A stretch of DNA of 23,853 nt, taken from assembly GCA_947589375.1 (NCBI GenBank), contig CANQAO010000003.1:1-23853 (forward strand). Direction: 5' to 3'. Below the pieces are notes generated by a model. It saw nothing but the letters and a program-made list of their open reading frames with translations, was not told the origin of the DNA and ran no database searches. The position numbers and the translations under genes are program-made. Source of the stretch: an uncultured Bacilli bacterium (GTDB lineage Bacteria > Bacillota_I > Bacilli_A > RF39 > UBA660). Every line of letters starts with the position of its first letter. Position 1 is the stretch's first letter. Shown piece by piece: positions 15,740 to 22,997 of the stretch.

Positions 15740-16146
15740 TTATAATCCAGACAATATTTTATTAACGACATGCTCTATTACTTTTTTAGAATATTTTTTA
15801 TCTTTTTGCATATTATTAGTGGATATATCCGATTTGACTTTCATGTTAGATTGTGATATATTATCCAAAGAAAAAGGAACTAGTGCTTTTTTATCAGAGA
15901 CGTGTCTTTGACACTAGGTACTGTGGAACTAGTTTCTTTTTTTATGCCTAAATATTCAAGGCTAACATCATAAAATATATTGTCATTTTGGGTTTTACCT
16001 ACTCTTATGATATATTTAAATATGACATTCTATTCCAACTTGTCCTCGATAATTGTTAAAGCCATTTTTAAATAAATTACTATTATGCGTTAATATTTTA
16101 TTTCGGCATTATTTATTAAATCACCAATACTCGGTGCCATTCTCAT
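15740..16146 (-). pseudogene. Frameshifted remnant of a mobile-element-type protein
   Basis: No frame is open across this stretch, yet successive frames give protein-like pieces. In order these are MRMAPSIGDLINNAEIKY, LFKNGFNNYRGQVGIECHI, a piece with GKTQNDNIFYDVSLEYLG, and a C-terminal piece with LVPFSLDNISQSNMKVKSD ending in ILSGL and a stop at 15740. The last break is at a six-A run on the coding strand. The order and continuity mark one decayed gene. The IFYDVSLE segment recalls the large polyvalent protein-associated domains of phages and mobile elements; that is only a resemblance. Its first ATG overlaps the stop of the 136-aa ORF by 4 nt, so both may once have been a single reading frame or a coupled pair. 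It fills the otherwise gene-free stretch 15594-16142. Confidence 0.65.
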
Positions 16147-16553
16147 TTTTTGATGATATTCTTTTTGATTAAGTTTCTTTGAATTCGTTCCATAAACATA
16201 TTCTTTAGCAGATATTCTTCTAAATTGTATTTTTTCCTATCTATAGTATCAGTAATAACTTCTAAATTTTTATTACCATTAAAAATATATTCATAGGCCG
16301 CTTTTTGTAATTCTTTGATTGTTTTAGCATCTTTTAAAATGTCTCTATCTCTTTCAATTGACCAATATTTTCCATATCGTTTGTCGTTTTTAAAGGCACA
16401 TTTGTAAGTCTTATTCGCACTTACCAATACTTCATTATTGTTAGGTTTCTTTGCTACTTTATTATTACAAGTTTTTGTATAGCCTCGGTATCTAATGTTT
16501 TTATCTTCAAAAATATAATATTTTACTTCTTCAATATTTTGATAATAGATCAT
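16143..16553 (-). CDS. Hypothetical protein, possibly the 5' fragment of a decayed gene
   Basis: This 136-aa protein is very rich in Lys, Asn and Tyr (for example YRGYTKTCNNKVAKKPNNN, then RYGKYWSIERDRDILKDAKT). No signal peptide or membrane helix is visible. The SD is AGGTGG, 7 nt from the ATG, and lies inside the leader hairpin shared with the ORF6N gene. It is followed without a gap by the frameshifted remnant at 15740-16146, so it may be the N-terminal half of a longer protein. Not recognised. Mobile-element origin is suggested by the shared leader and the decayed neighbour. Confidence 0.5.
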   Translation of the reverse strand: MIYYQNIEEVKYYIFEDKNIRYRGYTKTCNNKVAKKPNNNEVLVSANKTYKCAFKNDKRYGKYWSIERDRDILKDAKTIKELQKAAYEYIFNGNKNLEVITDTIDRKKYNLEEYLLKNMFMERIQRNLIKKNIIKK

Positions 16554-16560
16554 AGAAAAA

Positions 16561-16592
16561 CCACCTCTATAGTAATATACCCTATAAGGTGG
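16561..16592 (-). promoter_or_regulatory. Leader hairpin burying the SD of the 136-aa ORF, copy 2
   Basis: On the minus strand CCACCTTATAG (16582-16592) pairs with CTATAGAGGTGG (16561-16572) around the loop GGTATATTA, with one bulged base. The 3' arm holds AGGTGG, 7 nt from ATG. Compared with copy 1 at 3604-3635 the T3606-A3633 pair is replaced by A16563-T16590, a compensatory change, and an outer C-G pair is gained. Confidence 0.6.
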
Positions 16593-16648
16593 CTTACTGC
16601 TTTTATCTTTAAAATTTTTAATTTTTTAAATAAAAGAACAAAAAGCTA

Positions 16649-17902
16649 TCACACTTTTTGCGCTTTTTTCATCCAATCCTTACCATCTACTACTCTAGCT
16701 GTAAGCATTGATGATGCTGAATCGCCAACCACATTTAACATCGTAGCTGGTGGATCGATAATAGTAGCAATAATAGTTAATATTGGTAAAGCTGCTGCTC
16801 CATAGCCCATCATCGTTAAAATCATCATTTCGGAAATCGTCCCCCCACCAATTGGCACTGCCGTAATAAGTAAATTAGCTATTAAGGCCACAATCACCAC
16901 TTTACCAATGCCATCCAAGCCTGAAATATCAGTACCAAATAAACAAACTAAAAACATAATTTTAAAGACACTACCGATGATTGAACCATCTTTATGAAAA
17001 CTAGTGCCTAAAGGAATCATGGTTTCGGCAATATCATTAGAAACACCAATCTTTTTCGCACATTCAATATTAACTGGAATAGAAGCTGCTGATGAGCAAG
17101 TAGCTAATGAAGTAATGGTCGCTGGTAAAATATTTTTCCAAAATCTCTTAAATCCTTCTTTGCCGCCAGCAATATAAGCATATAGTGAATAAACAACAAA
17201 GAAGAAGAGCACCGCCACTACCATATAAATGATAAATGTTTTCAAATAACCAACCGCAATGCTGGCGCCGAAAGTTCCTACCAAACTAGCAAAATAACAT
17301 CCAAGTCCAATCGGAGCATAATACATAATAACTTTAATGAAACTCATAATGACGCTGTTAGCGCTTTCTAAAACCTTTTTAAAAGGTTCAGCTTTTTTAC
17401 CAGCCATATTAATCGAAATACCGATCATAATTGAAAAAATAAGCAAGGCAATTAAATTATCTTTTGAACATAGTTTAGTAAAATCATCGACCGATAACAC
17501 GGCCACTGTACGATCTAAAATACTTAAATCTTCAGTCTCACTAATCGTATCGGCCGAAAGTGTTTCCTTAATCGCGCCAATATCTTTAGTATCAACTAAA
17601 TCCAAATTGTAAGTCGTAATAAGTCCAATAAACACCGCCACCAATGAAGTTACAATAAACGTGCCGATAATCGTCGCCACAATTTTACCTAAGCGTTTAG
17701 GGGTATTCATTTTGGAAATCGAAGTCGTAATAGTTAAAAATACTAGTGGCACAATACTGACAAACATCAAATTGATAAATAAATCTCCAAATGGGCTTAA
17801 AACCGCTGCTCCTTTGCCCCAAATAAGACCAACAATCGCGCCCAAAATAATCGCGCCCAATAAAATCAAAGTTGATTTATAATTCTTTAAAAATTTTTTC
17901 AT
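16649..17902 (-). CDS. Dicarboxylate/amino acid:cation symporter (DAACS family)
   Basis: This 417-aa polytopic protein imports acidic or neutral amino acids or dicarboxylates with Na+ or H+. Family landmarks are CSSAASIP (about 269-276, the serine-rich first re-entrant hairpin), IPLGTSFHKDGS (about 296-307, usually PLGATxHMDG), VPIGGGTISEMM (about 349-360, second hairpin) and PATMLNVVGD (about 385-394, usually RTxxNVxGD). The usual arginine of the last motif is Pro-Pro-Ala here, which points away from a standard aspartate/glutamate carrier and towards a neutral or dicarboxylate substrate; the exact substrate cannot be read. An AAGGAGGG site precedes the ATG. It is divergent from the Sel1-repeat gene. 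Confidence 0.9.
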   Translation of the reverse strand: MKKFLKNYKSTLILLGAIILGAIVGLIWGKGAAVLSPFGDLFINLMFVSIVPLVFLTITTSISKMNTPKRLGKIVATIIGTFIVTSLVAVFIGLITTYNLDLVDTKDIGAIKETLSADTISETEDLSILDRTVAVLSVDDFTKLCSKDNLIALLIFSIMIGISINMAGKKAEPFKKVLESANSVIMSFIKVIMYYAPIGLGCYFASLVGTFGASIAVGYLKTFIIYMVVAVLFFFVVYSLYAYIAGGKEGFKRFWKNILPATITSLATCSSAASIPVNIECAKKIGVSNDIAETMIPLGTSFHKDGSIIGSVFKIMFLVCLFGTDISGLDGIGKVVIVALIANLLITAVPIGGGTISEMMILTMMGYGAAALPILTIIATIIDPPATMLNVVGDSASSMLTARVVDGKDWMKKAQKV

Positions 17903-17920
17903 GTTTCCCTCCTTAGTTTC

Positions 17921-17948
17921 ATTATATGAAGTTTATCTGGTCAAACAA
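17921..17948 (-). promoter_or_regulatory. Possible promoter of the symporter gene
   Basis: TATAAT on the minus strand (17921-17926) lies just upstream of the SD, with TTGTTT (17943-17948) as a poor -35 at 16-nt spacing. Confidence 0.4.
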
Positions 17949-17981
17949 ATATTCATAAATCCACAGCAATATGCGTATAAT

Positions 17982-18010
17982 TTGAAAAATCCACAATTTT
18001 ATACTATAAT
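17982..18010 (+). promoter_or_regulatory. Promoter of the Sel1-repeat gene
   Basis: TTGAAA (17982-17987) and TATAAT (18005-18010) are separated by 17 nt. Transcription should start near 18017, which places the upstream in-frame ATG at 18015 outside the mRNA and selects the ATG at 18027. Confidence 0.75.
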
Positions 18011-18026
18011 AAATATGGTGATAATC

Positions 18027-19574
18027 ATGAAAAAGTATTTAAAATTAAATGCCAATGATAAACATCTCTCTTGGGGAAATTTTACGCGCACGATTAAAGA
18101 ATTTGCGGTTAATAAAACATCCGCTTTACAAATTGAAATTTTTTGTACCATTTTTAACATTGATAATATTGGGGAAACTACGGTCAATAATTATTGTGTA
18201 GGCATCCGTTCAATTAATAATGAATATAAACAAATATTTATAAATTATCAAAAAAAATATAAGCAAAATAAAAATAATTTATTAAATATTATAATTAATT
18301 TACTATCGATTATCGACGGACACCTTTATGCCTTTAGTAATGATAAAGATCGTTTAAAAGCTATTAACCAAAATAAACGCTTAAAAGACATTATCACCAA
18401 ATTATATAACATCAGTAAAAACGATAAAGATGTAAAAAATAAAACTATTAACAAAATTAAGGCATATCTTCAAAGTAATAATTTATATGAAGCCCTTTGG
18501 GAAATTTTGTTTTTCATTGTTTTAGAAAAAAAGCAGCCCATTTATGAAGAAGATTTAAAAACTAAAGTTATCGAAAATATTTTAAACGCCACGAATATCT
18601 CCACTAGTGACCTAGAAGAATTTTTAAATTTACAATTTATGGAAGGCATTAACTATAACTTTTTACTGAAAAAAATGGCCGAAGATAATAATCCCTTCGC
18701 TTGTTTTAAAATGGGCATGGACGAATATAAAGGACTAGTTTTAGGCTTTCCTAGATATGAAATGAGTTATGAATATTTCGCTAAAGCAGCCAAAGCTAAT
18801 ATGCCAAACGCTTATTATATGATTGGCCGCATGTATTTAAATGGACTTATTGGTACTAAATCCCAAAAGGATTTGGAAACGGCTTATAAATATCTAAAAA
18901 AAGCTGTTGATTTAGGTAGCATTACCGCCATTAATACTTTAGGGATTTTATATTTAAATGGCATTCATCCCATTAAAAAAGATTTAAACAAAGCTTTCGA
19001 ATGTTTTCAGGAAGCCAGCAAATATAATTACGCTTATGCTTATAACAATTTAGCTCATATGTATGAACTCGAAAAAAATTATGCAAAGGCCTTTGAATGT
19101 TTTTTAAAAAGTGCCGATTTAGGTGAAAGCTGGGCCTGCAATAAAGTAGGTGAATGTTATCGTACAGGCACTTATACTAAAAAAGATTTAAATAAAGCTT
19201 TTAAATATTATAATAATGCGATTAATATAGATTTACGTAGCTGCTCCTTTTATGCATATTACAATTTAGCTAAATATTTTTATTTAAATGGCTGTCAAGA
19301 CATTGTTAAAATTGCCAATTATGATAAAGCCATAGAATATTTTAAAATTGCTTCTAAAGGTGGCATTATCGAAGCTACCAAAGAATTACTTTATATTTAT
19401 ACCGATAAATATTTACAAAATAAAGATGAAACCATTTTAAATAGAATTAATAAATTAGCTAATATAATTGAAAAAAGTCCATCATACGATGAACCCTTAA
19501 GGCAAGAAATTGAAAACACTTTAAGAAAAATTAAAACCCATCAAAAAATTAATTTAAACATTATTTTAGATTAA
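18027..19574 (+). CDS. Sel1-like repeat protein
   Basis: This 515-aa cytoplasmic protein is without signal peptide or membrane helix. From about residue 225 it carries about six Sel1-like repeats, with signatures such as AYYMIGRMYLNG, AINTLGILYLNG, ACNKVGECYRTG and KAFKYYNNA. These form an alpha-solenoid that usually mediates protein-protein contact. The first 220 residues form a separate helical domain (LSWGNFTRTIKEF...IFCTIFNID) that I do not recognise. The start at 18027 follows from the promoter position; its SD is GGTGAT, close to the ATG. The gene ends overlapping the stop of the convergent glycosylase gene by 3 nt. Partners are unknown. Confidence 0.85.
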   Translation: MKKYLKLNANDKHLSWGNFTRTIKEFAVNKTSALQIEIFCTIFNIDNIGETTVNNYCVGIRSINNEYKQIFINYQKKYKQNKNNLLNIIINLLSIIDGHLYAFSNDKDRLKAINQNKRLKDIITKLYNISKNDKDVKNKTINKIKAYLQSNNLYEALWEILFFIVLEKKQPIYEEDLKTKVIENILNATNISTSDLEEFLNLQFMEGINYNFLLKKMAEDNNPFACFKMGMDEYKGLVLGFPRYEMSYEYFAKAAKANMPNAYYMIGRMYLNGLIGTKSQKDLETAYKYLKKAVDLGSITAINTLGILYLNGIHPIKKDLNKAFECFQEASKYNYAYAYNNLAHMYELEKNYAKAFECFLKSADLGESWACNKVGECYRTGTYTKKDLNKAFKYYNNAINIDLRSCSFYAYYNLAKYFYLNGCQDIVKIANYDKAIEYFKIASKGGIIEATKELLYIYTDKYLQNKDETILNRINKLANIIEKSPSYDEPLRQEIENTLRKIKTHQKINLNIILD

Positions 19575-20062
19575 AGATATTTTAAGATAATTTCATATGA
19601 TGATTTTATCTTTTTATATGGTAAAGCACAATTAGCTGGACTAGTGGATGGTAAATATATACATGGAATTTTAGTTTTGGAAAAACATAATTTGTTATAT
19701 AAATCTTCAGCTTTGCGGCCAGTTACAAAAATATTTTTCACTTGACTTTCTTTTATAATCCGATTAATGTCATTAGGTTTTGCCTTAGTTATCGAACTAT
19801 CACTTGAACCTTCAATATCACAAGAAGCTAAGACATCCCAAAGCGCAATATGATGTTTTTGTAGCATTTGTTTTCGTTTTTCAATAGTAGTCGGCATAGA
19901 TTCATTAAGTATATCAGCTAAAACCCTCCAAAAACGATTTTGCGGATGCATATAATAAAAACCAAGTTCTCGCGATTTAACTGATGGCATTGAACCTAAA
20001 ATAAGTATTTTACTATTACGATCATAAAATGGATTAAATGTATGTTGCACTTTGCCCATCAT
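19571..20062 (-). CDS. DNA-deoxyinosine (hypoxanthine-DNA) glycosylase, UDG superfamily
   Basis: This 163-aa protein belongs to the uracil-DNA glycosylase superfamily, best fitting family 6 enzymes that remove hypoxanthine from DNA. Landmarks are LGSMPS (about 22-27), YYMHPQNRFW (about 36-45, with the family Asn in the HPxNxFW segment), ALWDVLASC (about 73-81) and STSPAN (about 138-143) near the C-terminus. Length is normal for the family. Two adjacent ATGs exist: GGGAG is 4 nt from the first (20062) and 7 nt from the second (20059), so the second may be the real start. It is convergent with the Sel1-repeat gene. Confidence 0.85.
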   Translation of the reverse strand: MMGKVQHTFNPFYDRNSKILILGSMPSVKSRELGFYYMHPQNRFWRVLADILNESMPTTIEKRKQMLQKHHIALWDVLASCDIEGSSDSSITKAKPNDINRIIKESQVKNIFVTGRKAEDLYNKLCFSKTKIPCIYLPSTSPANCALPYKKIKSSYEIILKYL

Positions 20063-20100
20063 ACCACTCCCTATAAATATATATCTTTAATTATTTATAA

Positions 20101-20124
20101 TATTAAAACCCTTTTACAAGGGTT
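20101..20124 (-). terminator. Terminator after tRNA-Gln
   Basis: A perfect 7-bp stem AACCCTT (20107-20113) / AAGGGTT (20118-20124) with a 4-nt loop lies 10 nt past the tRNA 3' end. In the minus direction it is followed by TTAAT. The U-tract is short. Confidence 0.7.
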
Positions 20125-20134
20125 ACTTTTATAT

Positions 20135-20208
20135 TGGCTGCCCCAGTTAGATTCGAACTAACGATCATGGAGTCAGAGTCCACCGCCTTACCGCTTGGCC
20201 ATGGGGCA
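20135..20208 (-). tRNA. tRNA-Gln (anticodon CTG)
   Basis: This 74-nt cloverleaf includes an encoded CCA. The acceptor stem is TGCCCCA/TGGGGCA, the D-stem GCC/GGC, and the anticodon stem GTGGA/TCCAT with loop CTCTGAC, which gives anticodon CTG. The T-arm is GTTAG-TTCGAAT-CTAAC. A TATAAT box on the minus strand at 20228-20233 may be its -10. A CTG tRNA-Gln reads CAG and would accompany a TTG isoacceptor elsewhere. Confidence 0.93.
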
Positions 20209-20271
20209 AATTCAAATTACGATTATTATTATACCATATTTAAATTATAAATACCATATTCACGGAATAAC

Positions 20272-20301
20272 AAAACGCCTAATTTTCAAACTAGGCGTTT
20301 T
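20272..20301 (-). terminator. Strong intrinsic terminator after the 282-aa gene
   Basis: A perfect 10-bp stem AAAACGCCTA (20272-20281) / TAGGCGTTTT (20292-20301) has a 10-nt loop. The A-tract and T-tract are inside the stem ends, so it can act in both directions; the likely client is the minus-strand gene ending at 20421. Confidence 0.8.
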
Positions 20302-20331
20302 AAAGTAATTAAACTTATTTAGGCGTGTTTA

Positions 20332-20419
20332 TTAAAGAAATAATTTCTCAGCACCATTCTTTGAAATTTGTTGTTTATTGGAATTAAGCTCATTTTCAAA
20401 TAAACTAAAGCTTTTACCT
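20332..20419 (-). other. Possible degenerate small ORF with SD but no start codon
   Basis: Directly behind the stop of the 282-aa gene is a good AGGAGG. Downstream of it, one frame reads SLFENELNSNKQQISKNGAE and a few more residues to a stop at 20332. No ATG, GTG or TTG lies at a usable distance in that frame. It may be a small gene that lost its start, or chance. An overlapping frame has an ATG but only 24 codons and poor SD spacing. Confidence 0.3.
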
Positions 20420-20420
20420 C

Positions 20421-21269
20421 CTATATAAAATCTAGCAAAAGTCTAGCGCATGCTTCTAGGCTTGCATCCGTTTGTCTCTCTAGTTCCTCCTCTTGCTTTT
20501 TAGAAAGGGGTATATTCCCTGGCATTAAATGTCCATGAATACTAACTATTTGAAGTGATTTACTAGGATAGATTTCGTTTTCGCTAATACCTTCTCTACC
20601 TAAAGAAAATGGTGACATTTTAAATGTTAAATAAGTAGATAAATTATTAGCATCATTGACCTTGCTTATCAACTGGTCAATATTATAAACTGTTGGAACT
20701 AATAAACGTTCAAAATCTTCTTTTGCCACTTCTTTATTTTGATTTAAAACGATGTCATACTTATTTCGCAATTCTTCATATTCTTTTTCTTCATTATCAA
20801 TATTTTCAATAATACTTAAAAGCAAAAGTGCTTTTTTTCTAACAATATTAGAATATTTATGAAAATATTCTAAAGTAAATGGTTCAAAACTATATCTAGC
20901 AGCTGTAAGTTCATCAGCAAAGCGTTGATTATGCTCTTCTATTTGTTTTTTATCTGCCCACCATGGATTATCAAACATGGTTTCACGCCATTTGCCTGAT
21001 TTAACCTCATCACTTTGCATATATTCCTCATATTCTTTTTGCCTTTTAATCAATCTATTTAACGTTTCAGGCTCTTCTTCGATAAATTTTTCATCTAAAA
21101 ATTTTTGAATATCATCAGCCGTAACAGTTATTTGGTAATTACTAACCATATCTTTTATTTCTGCAAAATTTTTATGATAAAAACTTTCTAAAATGATTTG
21201 TAAATATTTAGAATCATAATATGGCTCATCTAATTCTTTTAAAAGTTTTTTAAATTGTTTTAGTTCCAT
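20421..21269 (-). CDS. Hypothetical helical protein
   Basis: This 282-aa soluble protein is very rich in Glu and Lys and predicted mainly helical, with coiled-coil-like stretches (about residues 145-200). A less charged part follows, ending in VSIHGHLMPGNIPL and a Glu-rich C-terminus. No motif was recognised. A GGAGG site lies 7-8 nt upstream of the ATG. The start is 23 nt downstream of the tRNA-Leu 3' end with no promoter or terminator between, so it is probably made on the same transcript as the tRNA. The strong hairpin at 20272-20301 ends the unit. Confidence 0.75.
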   Translation of the reverse strand: MELKQFKKLLKELDEPYYDSKYLQIILESFYHKNFAEIKDMVSNYQITVTADDIQKFLDEKFIEEEPETLNRLIKRQKEYEEYMQSDEVKSGKWRETMFDNPWWADKKQIEEHNQRFADELTAARYSFEPFTLEYFHKYSNIVRKKALLLLSIIENIDNEEKEYEELRNKYDIVLNQNKEVAKEDFERLLVPTVYNIDQLISKVNDANNLSTYLTFKMSPFSLGREGISENEIYPSKSLQIVSIHGHLMPGNIPLSKKQEEELERQTDASLEACARLLLDFI

Positions 21270-21292
21270 ATTTCTTCCTCCAAAAACAAAAA

Positions 21293-21379
21293 TGGTGCCT
21301 GCGATCGGACTTGAACCGATACGACAAAACTGTCACTTGATTTTGAGTCAAGCGTGTCTACCAATTTCACCACGCAGGC
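21293..21379 (-). tRNA. tRNA-Leu (anticodon CAA)
   Basis: This 87-nt class II tRNA has an encoded CCA. The acceptor stem is GCCTGCG/CGCAGGC, the anticodon stem CTTGA/TCAAG with loop CTCAAAA (anticodon CAA, reads TTG), and a long variable arm is present (TGACAGTTTTGTCG). The T-arm is ATCGG-TTCAAGT-CCGAT. A TATAAT box on the minus strand at 21391-21396, overlapping the tail of the scpB region, is a likely -10. Confidence 0.93.
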
Positions 21380-21408
21380 AACTACAAACTATTATATCAT
21401 AAATGTAG

Positions 21409-21969
21409 TTAAATTTCTTCTTTATATTTTGATTCAAATAAATTTGTTTCTTCATTGGTTTCAGGAACATCTTCAATTTCAGGCAAATCTTTAGTTGATT
21501 TTAAACCAAAGTAATCTAAAAATTGTGGCGTCACACCATATAAAATTGGTCTTCCTGGAAGTTCTGAACGTCCAACTTCTTTGATGAAATTTTTAAACAC
21601 TAATTTTCTAATGATATGAGCGCTACTAACACCTCTAATTTCATCAACCATAATTCTCGTTACTGGTTCATTATAGGCAACAATCGCTAAAGTTTCTAAG
21701 GCTGATGGACTTAATGGTTCTTTAGCTTCTTCACCAATTAATTTTTTATAATAAGGCGCATGTTCTTTTTTAGTCACAATCTTTAATCTTTCGCCGTAAT
21801 ACTCTAATTTTAAACCACGATCATCACTATTATATTCTTCATCTAAATGAGAAATTATTTTTTTTAAAGTTTCTTTATCCACTTCTAAAATATTAATTAA
21901 ATTGTCTAAGGATAAACCTTCATCCCCCGCTACAAATAACATGCCTTCTAAAACTGCTTTTAAATTCAT
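21409..21969 (-). CDS. scpB: Segregation and condensation protein B
   Basis: This 186-aa ScpB has two winged-helix domains. It dimerises, binds ScpA and with SMC forms the bacterial condensin that compacts and separates chromosomes. Family landmarks are LEGMLFVAGDEGLS at the N-terminus, SPSALETLAIVAYNEPVTR in the middle and GRSELPGRPILYGVTPQFLDYFGL in the second half. Length is normal. The start follows the scpA stop by 2 nt with AAGGATG as SD, so translation is coupled. The gene lies just before the tRNA-Leu. Confidence 0.95.
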   Translation of the reverse strand: MNLKAVLEGMLFVAGDEGLSLDNLINILEVDKETLKKIISHLDEEYNSDDRGLKLEYYGERLKIVTKKEHAPYYKKLIGEEAKEPLSPSALETLAIVAYNEPVTRIMVDEIRGVSSAHIIRKLVFKNFIKEVGRSELPGRPILYGVTPQFLDYFGLKSTKDLPEIEDVPETNEETNLFESKYKEEI

Positions 21970-21971
21970 AA

Positions 21972-22685
21972 TTACACATCCTTGTATTTTAAAATTATAC
22001 TACCTAAATTTTTGTCTTGATTAAGGGTAATATTTCCTTTTTTTGCTAAATCCAAAATTGATAAAAAGGTTACCACTACATACTCTTTAGTATAAGTTTC
22101 AAATAAATCTTTAAATTCTAATTTTTTACTTTTCTTAAGTTTGCCTAATATTTCTTTGCTGCGTTTATTTACAGAATATTCTTTTTTCGTAACCACTGTA
22201 TTAAGTGGTTTTTCTAAAATTTGTTTTTCTTTTAAAGTCGCAAAAGCTTTAATAATATCATCTAAAGTTAAATCATCACTTACTTTTAAATTATCGTCTT
22301 TATACTCATCTAAAACACTTGGTAATTTGGAATATAATTCACTGCGATTTTCTTCTAATTTTCTAAATTCTAAAGTAGCCTCTTTATATTTTTGATATTC
22401 AATTAAACGATTAATTAGTTCTTCTTTTGGATCTTCCTCTTCTTCATCCTCTTCTTCATGTGGAAGCAGTTCTCTAGATTTAATTTCAATTAAATCTGCC
22501 GCCATAACTAAATATTCACTATCAACATCTAAATTAAGTTCACTCATCATATTAATGTAATTTAAATACTGATCTGTAATTTCCGAAATATTAATATCAA
22601 AAATATCGACATTAGCTTCTTTAATTAGATGTAAAAGTAAATCTAATGGCCCTGCAAATTCAATTTCTTTTAAAGTGTATTCCAT
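21972..22685 (-). CDS. scpA: Segregation and condensation protein A
   Basis: This 237-aa ScpA is the kleisin of the SMC-ScpAB complex. The N-terminal domain has FAGPLDLLLHLIKEANVDI and ISEITDQYLNYI, which bind the SMC neck. A Glu-rich linker (EEEDEEEEDPKEE) is typical of the middle region, and the C-terminal winged helix (about 165-237) binds the SMC head. An in-frame ATG at 22697 exists, but the TATAAT at 22703-22708 would start transcription about there. The ATG at 22685 with GGTGG as SD is therefore chosen. Confidence 0.95.
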   Translation of the reverse strand: MEYTLKEIEFAGPLDLLLHLIKEANVDIFDINISEITDQYLNYINMMSELNLDVDSEYLVMAADLIEIKSRELLPHEEEDEEEEDPKEELINRLIEYQKYKEATLEFRKLEENRSELYSKLPSVLDEYKDDNLKVSDDLTLDDIIKAFATLKEKQILEKPLNTVVTKKEYSVNKRSKEILGKLKKSKKLEFKDLFETYTKEYVVVTFLSILDLAKKGNITLNQDKNLGSIILKYKDV

Positions 22686-22702
22686 GATAACCACCATGTT
22701 TA

Positions 22703-22732
22703 ATTATACCATAACTATTTATTTTTTTCCAA
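22703..22732 (-). promoter_or_regulatory. Promoter of scpA-scpB
   Basis: On the minus strand TTGGAA (22727-22732) is followed after 18 nt by a perfect TATAAT (22703-22708). The resulting leader is very short, about 11 nt. Confidence 0.65.
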
Positions 22733-22787
22733 ATTAGCCGGAAAATTATTTATAGTAAAACAATACACTTAAATAGGTGGATAGAAA

Positions 22788-22997
22788 ATGATGCGTATTT
22801 TTCTTTTTATAGTTGGTTTTTGCTTAAGTATAATCGGTTTTGTTTATATTATTAGTTATTTAAATTTGTTTTCTCTTGGGTATAATTTCCCTGAATATGC
22901 CCATTTTATTTGTAGTAAGCCCCAATGTTTAATTGGGCCAATTGGTTTAATTTTAATTTTTTTCACTATTTTTATTCCAGGAGGCAAAAAAAGATGA
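22788..22997 (+). CDS. Small two-helix membrane protein
   Basis: This 69-aa protein has helices at about residues 3-25 and 47-63, a short loop with two cysteines (ICSKPQC) and a basic tail. AGGTGG lies 7 nt upstream of the first of two ATGs. The stop overlaps the start of the DUF3603-like gene (ATGA), so the two are cotranslated. Function unknown; the tight coupling suggests the two products act together. Confidence 0.7.
   Translation: MMRIFLFIVGFCLSIIGFVYIISYLNLFSLGYNFPEYAHFICSKPQCLIGPIGLILIFFTIFIPGGKKR

Noticed and set aside
16600..16648. Terminator for the symporter gene
   Set aside because: Only A/T-rich weak pairings such as AAAAAG/CTTTTT are available; not strong enough to call.
21380..21407. 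Inverted repeat AACTACA/TGTAGTT as a terminator
   Set aside because: The 7-bp stem has a long loop that contains the probable -10 box of tRNA-Leu and no T-tract follows; probably chance or a promoter-region palindrome.
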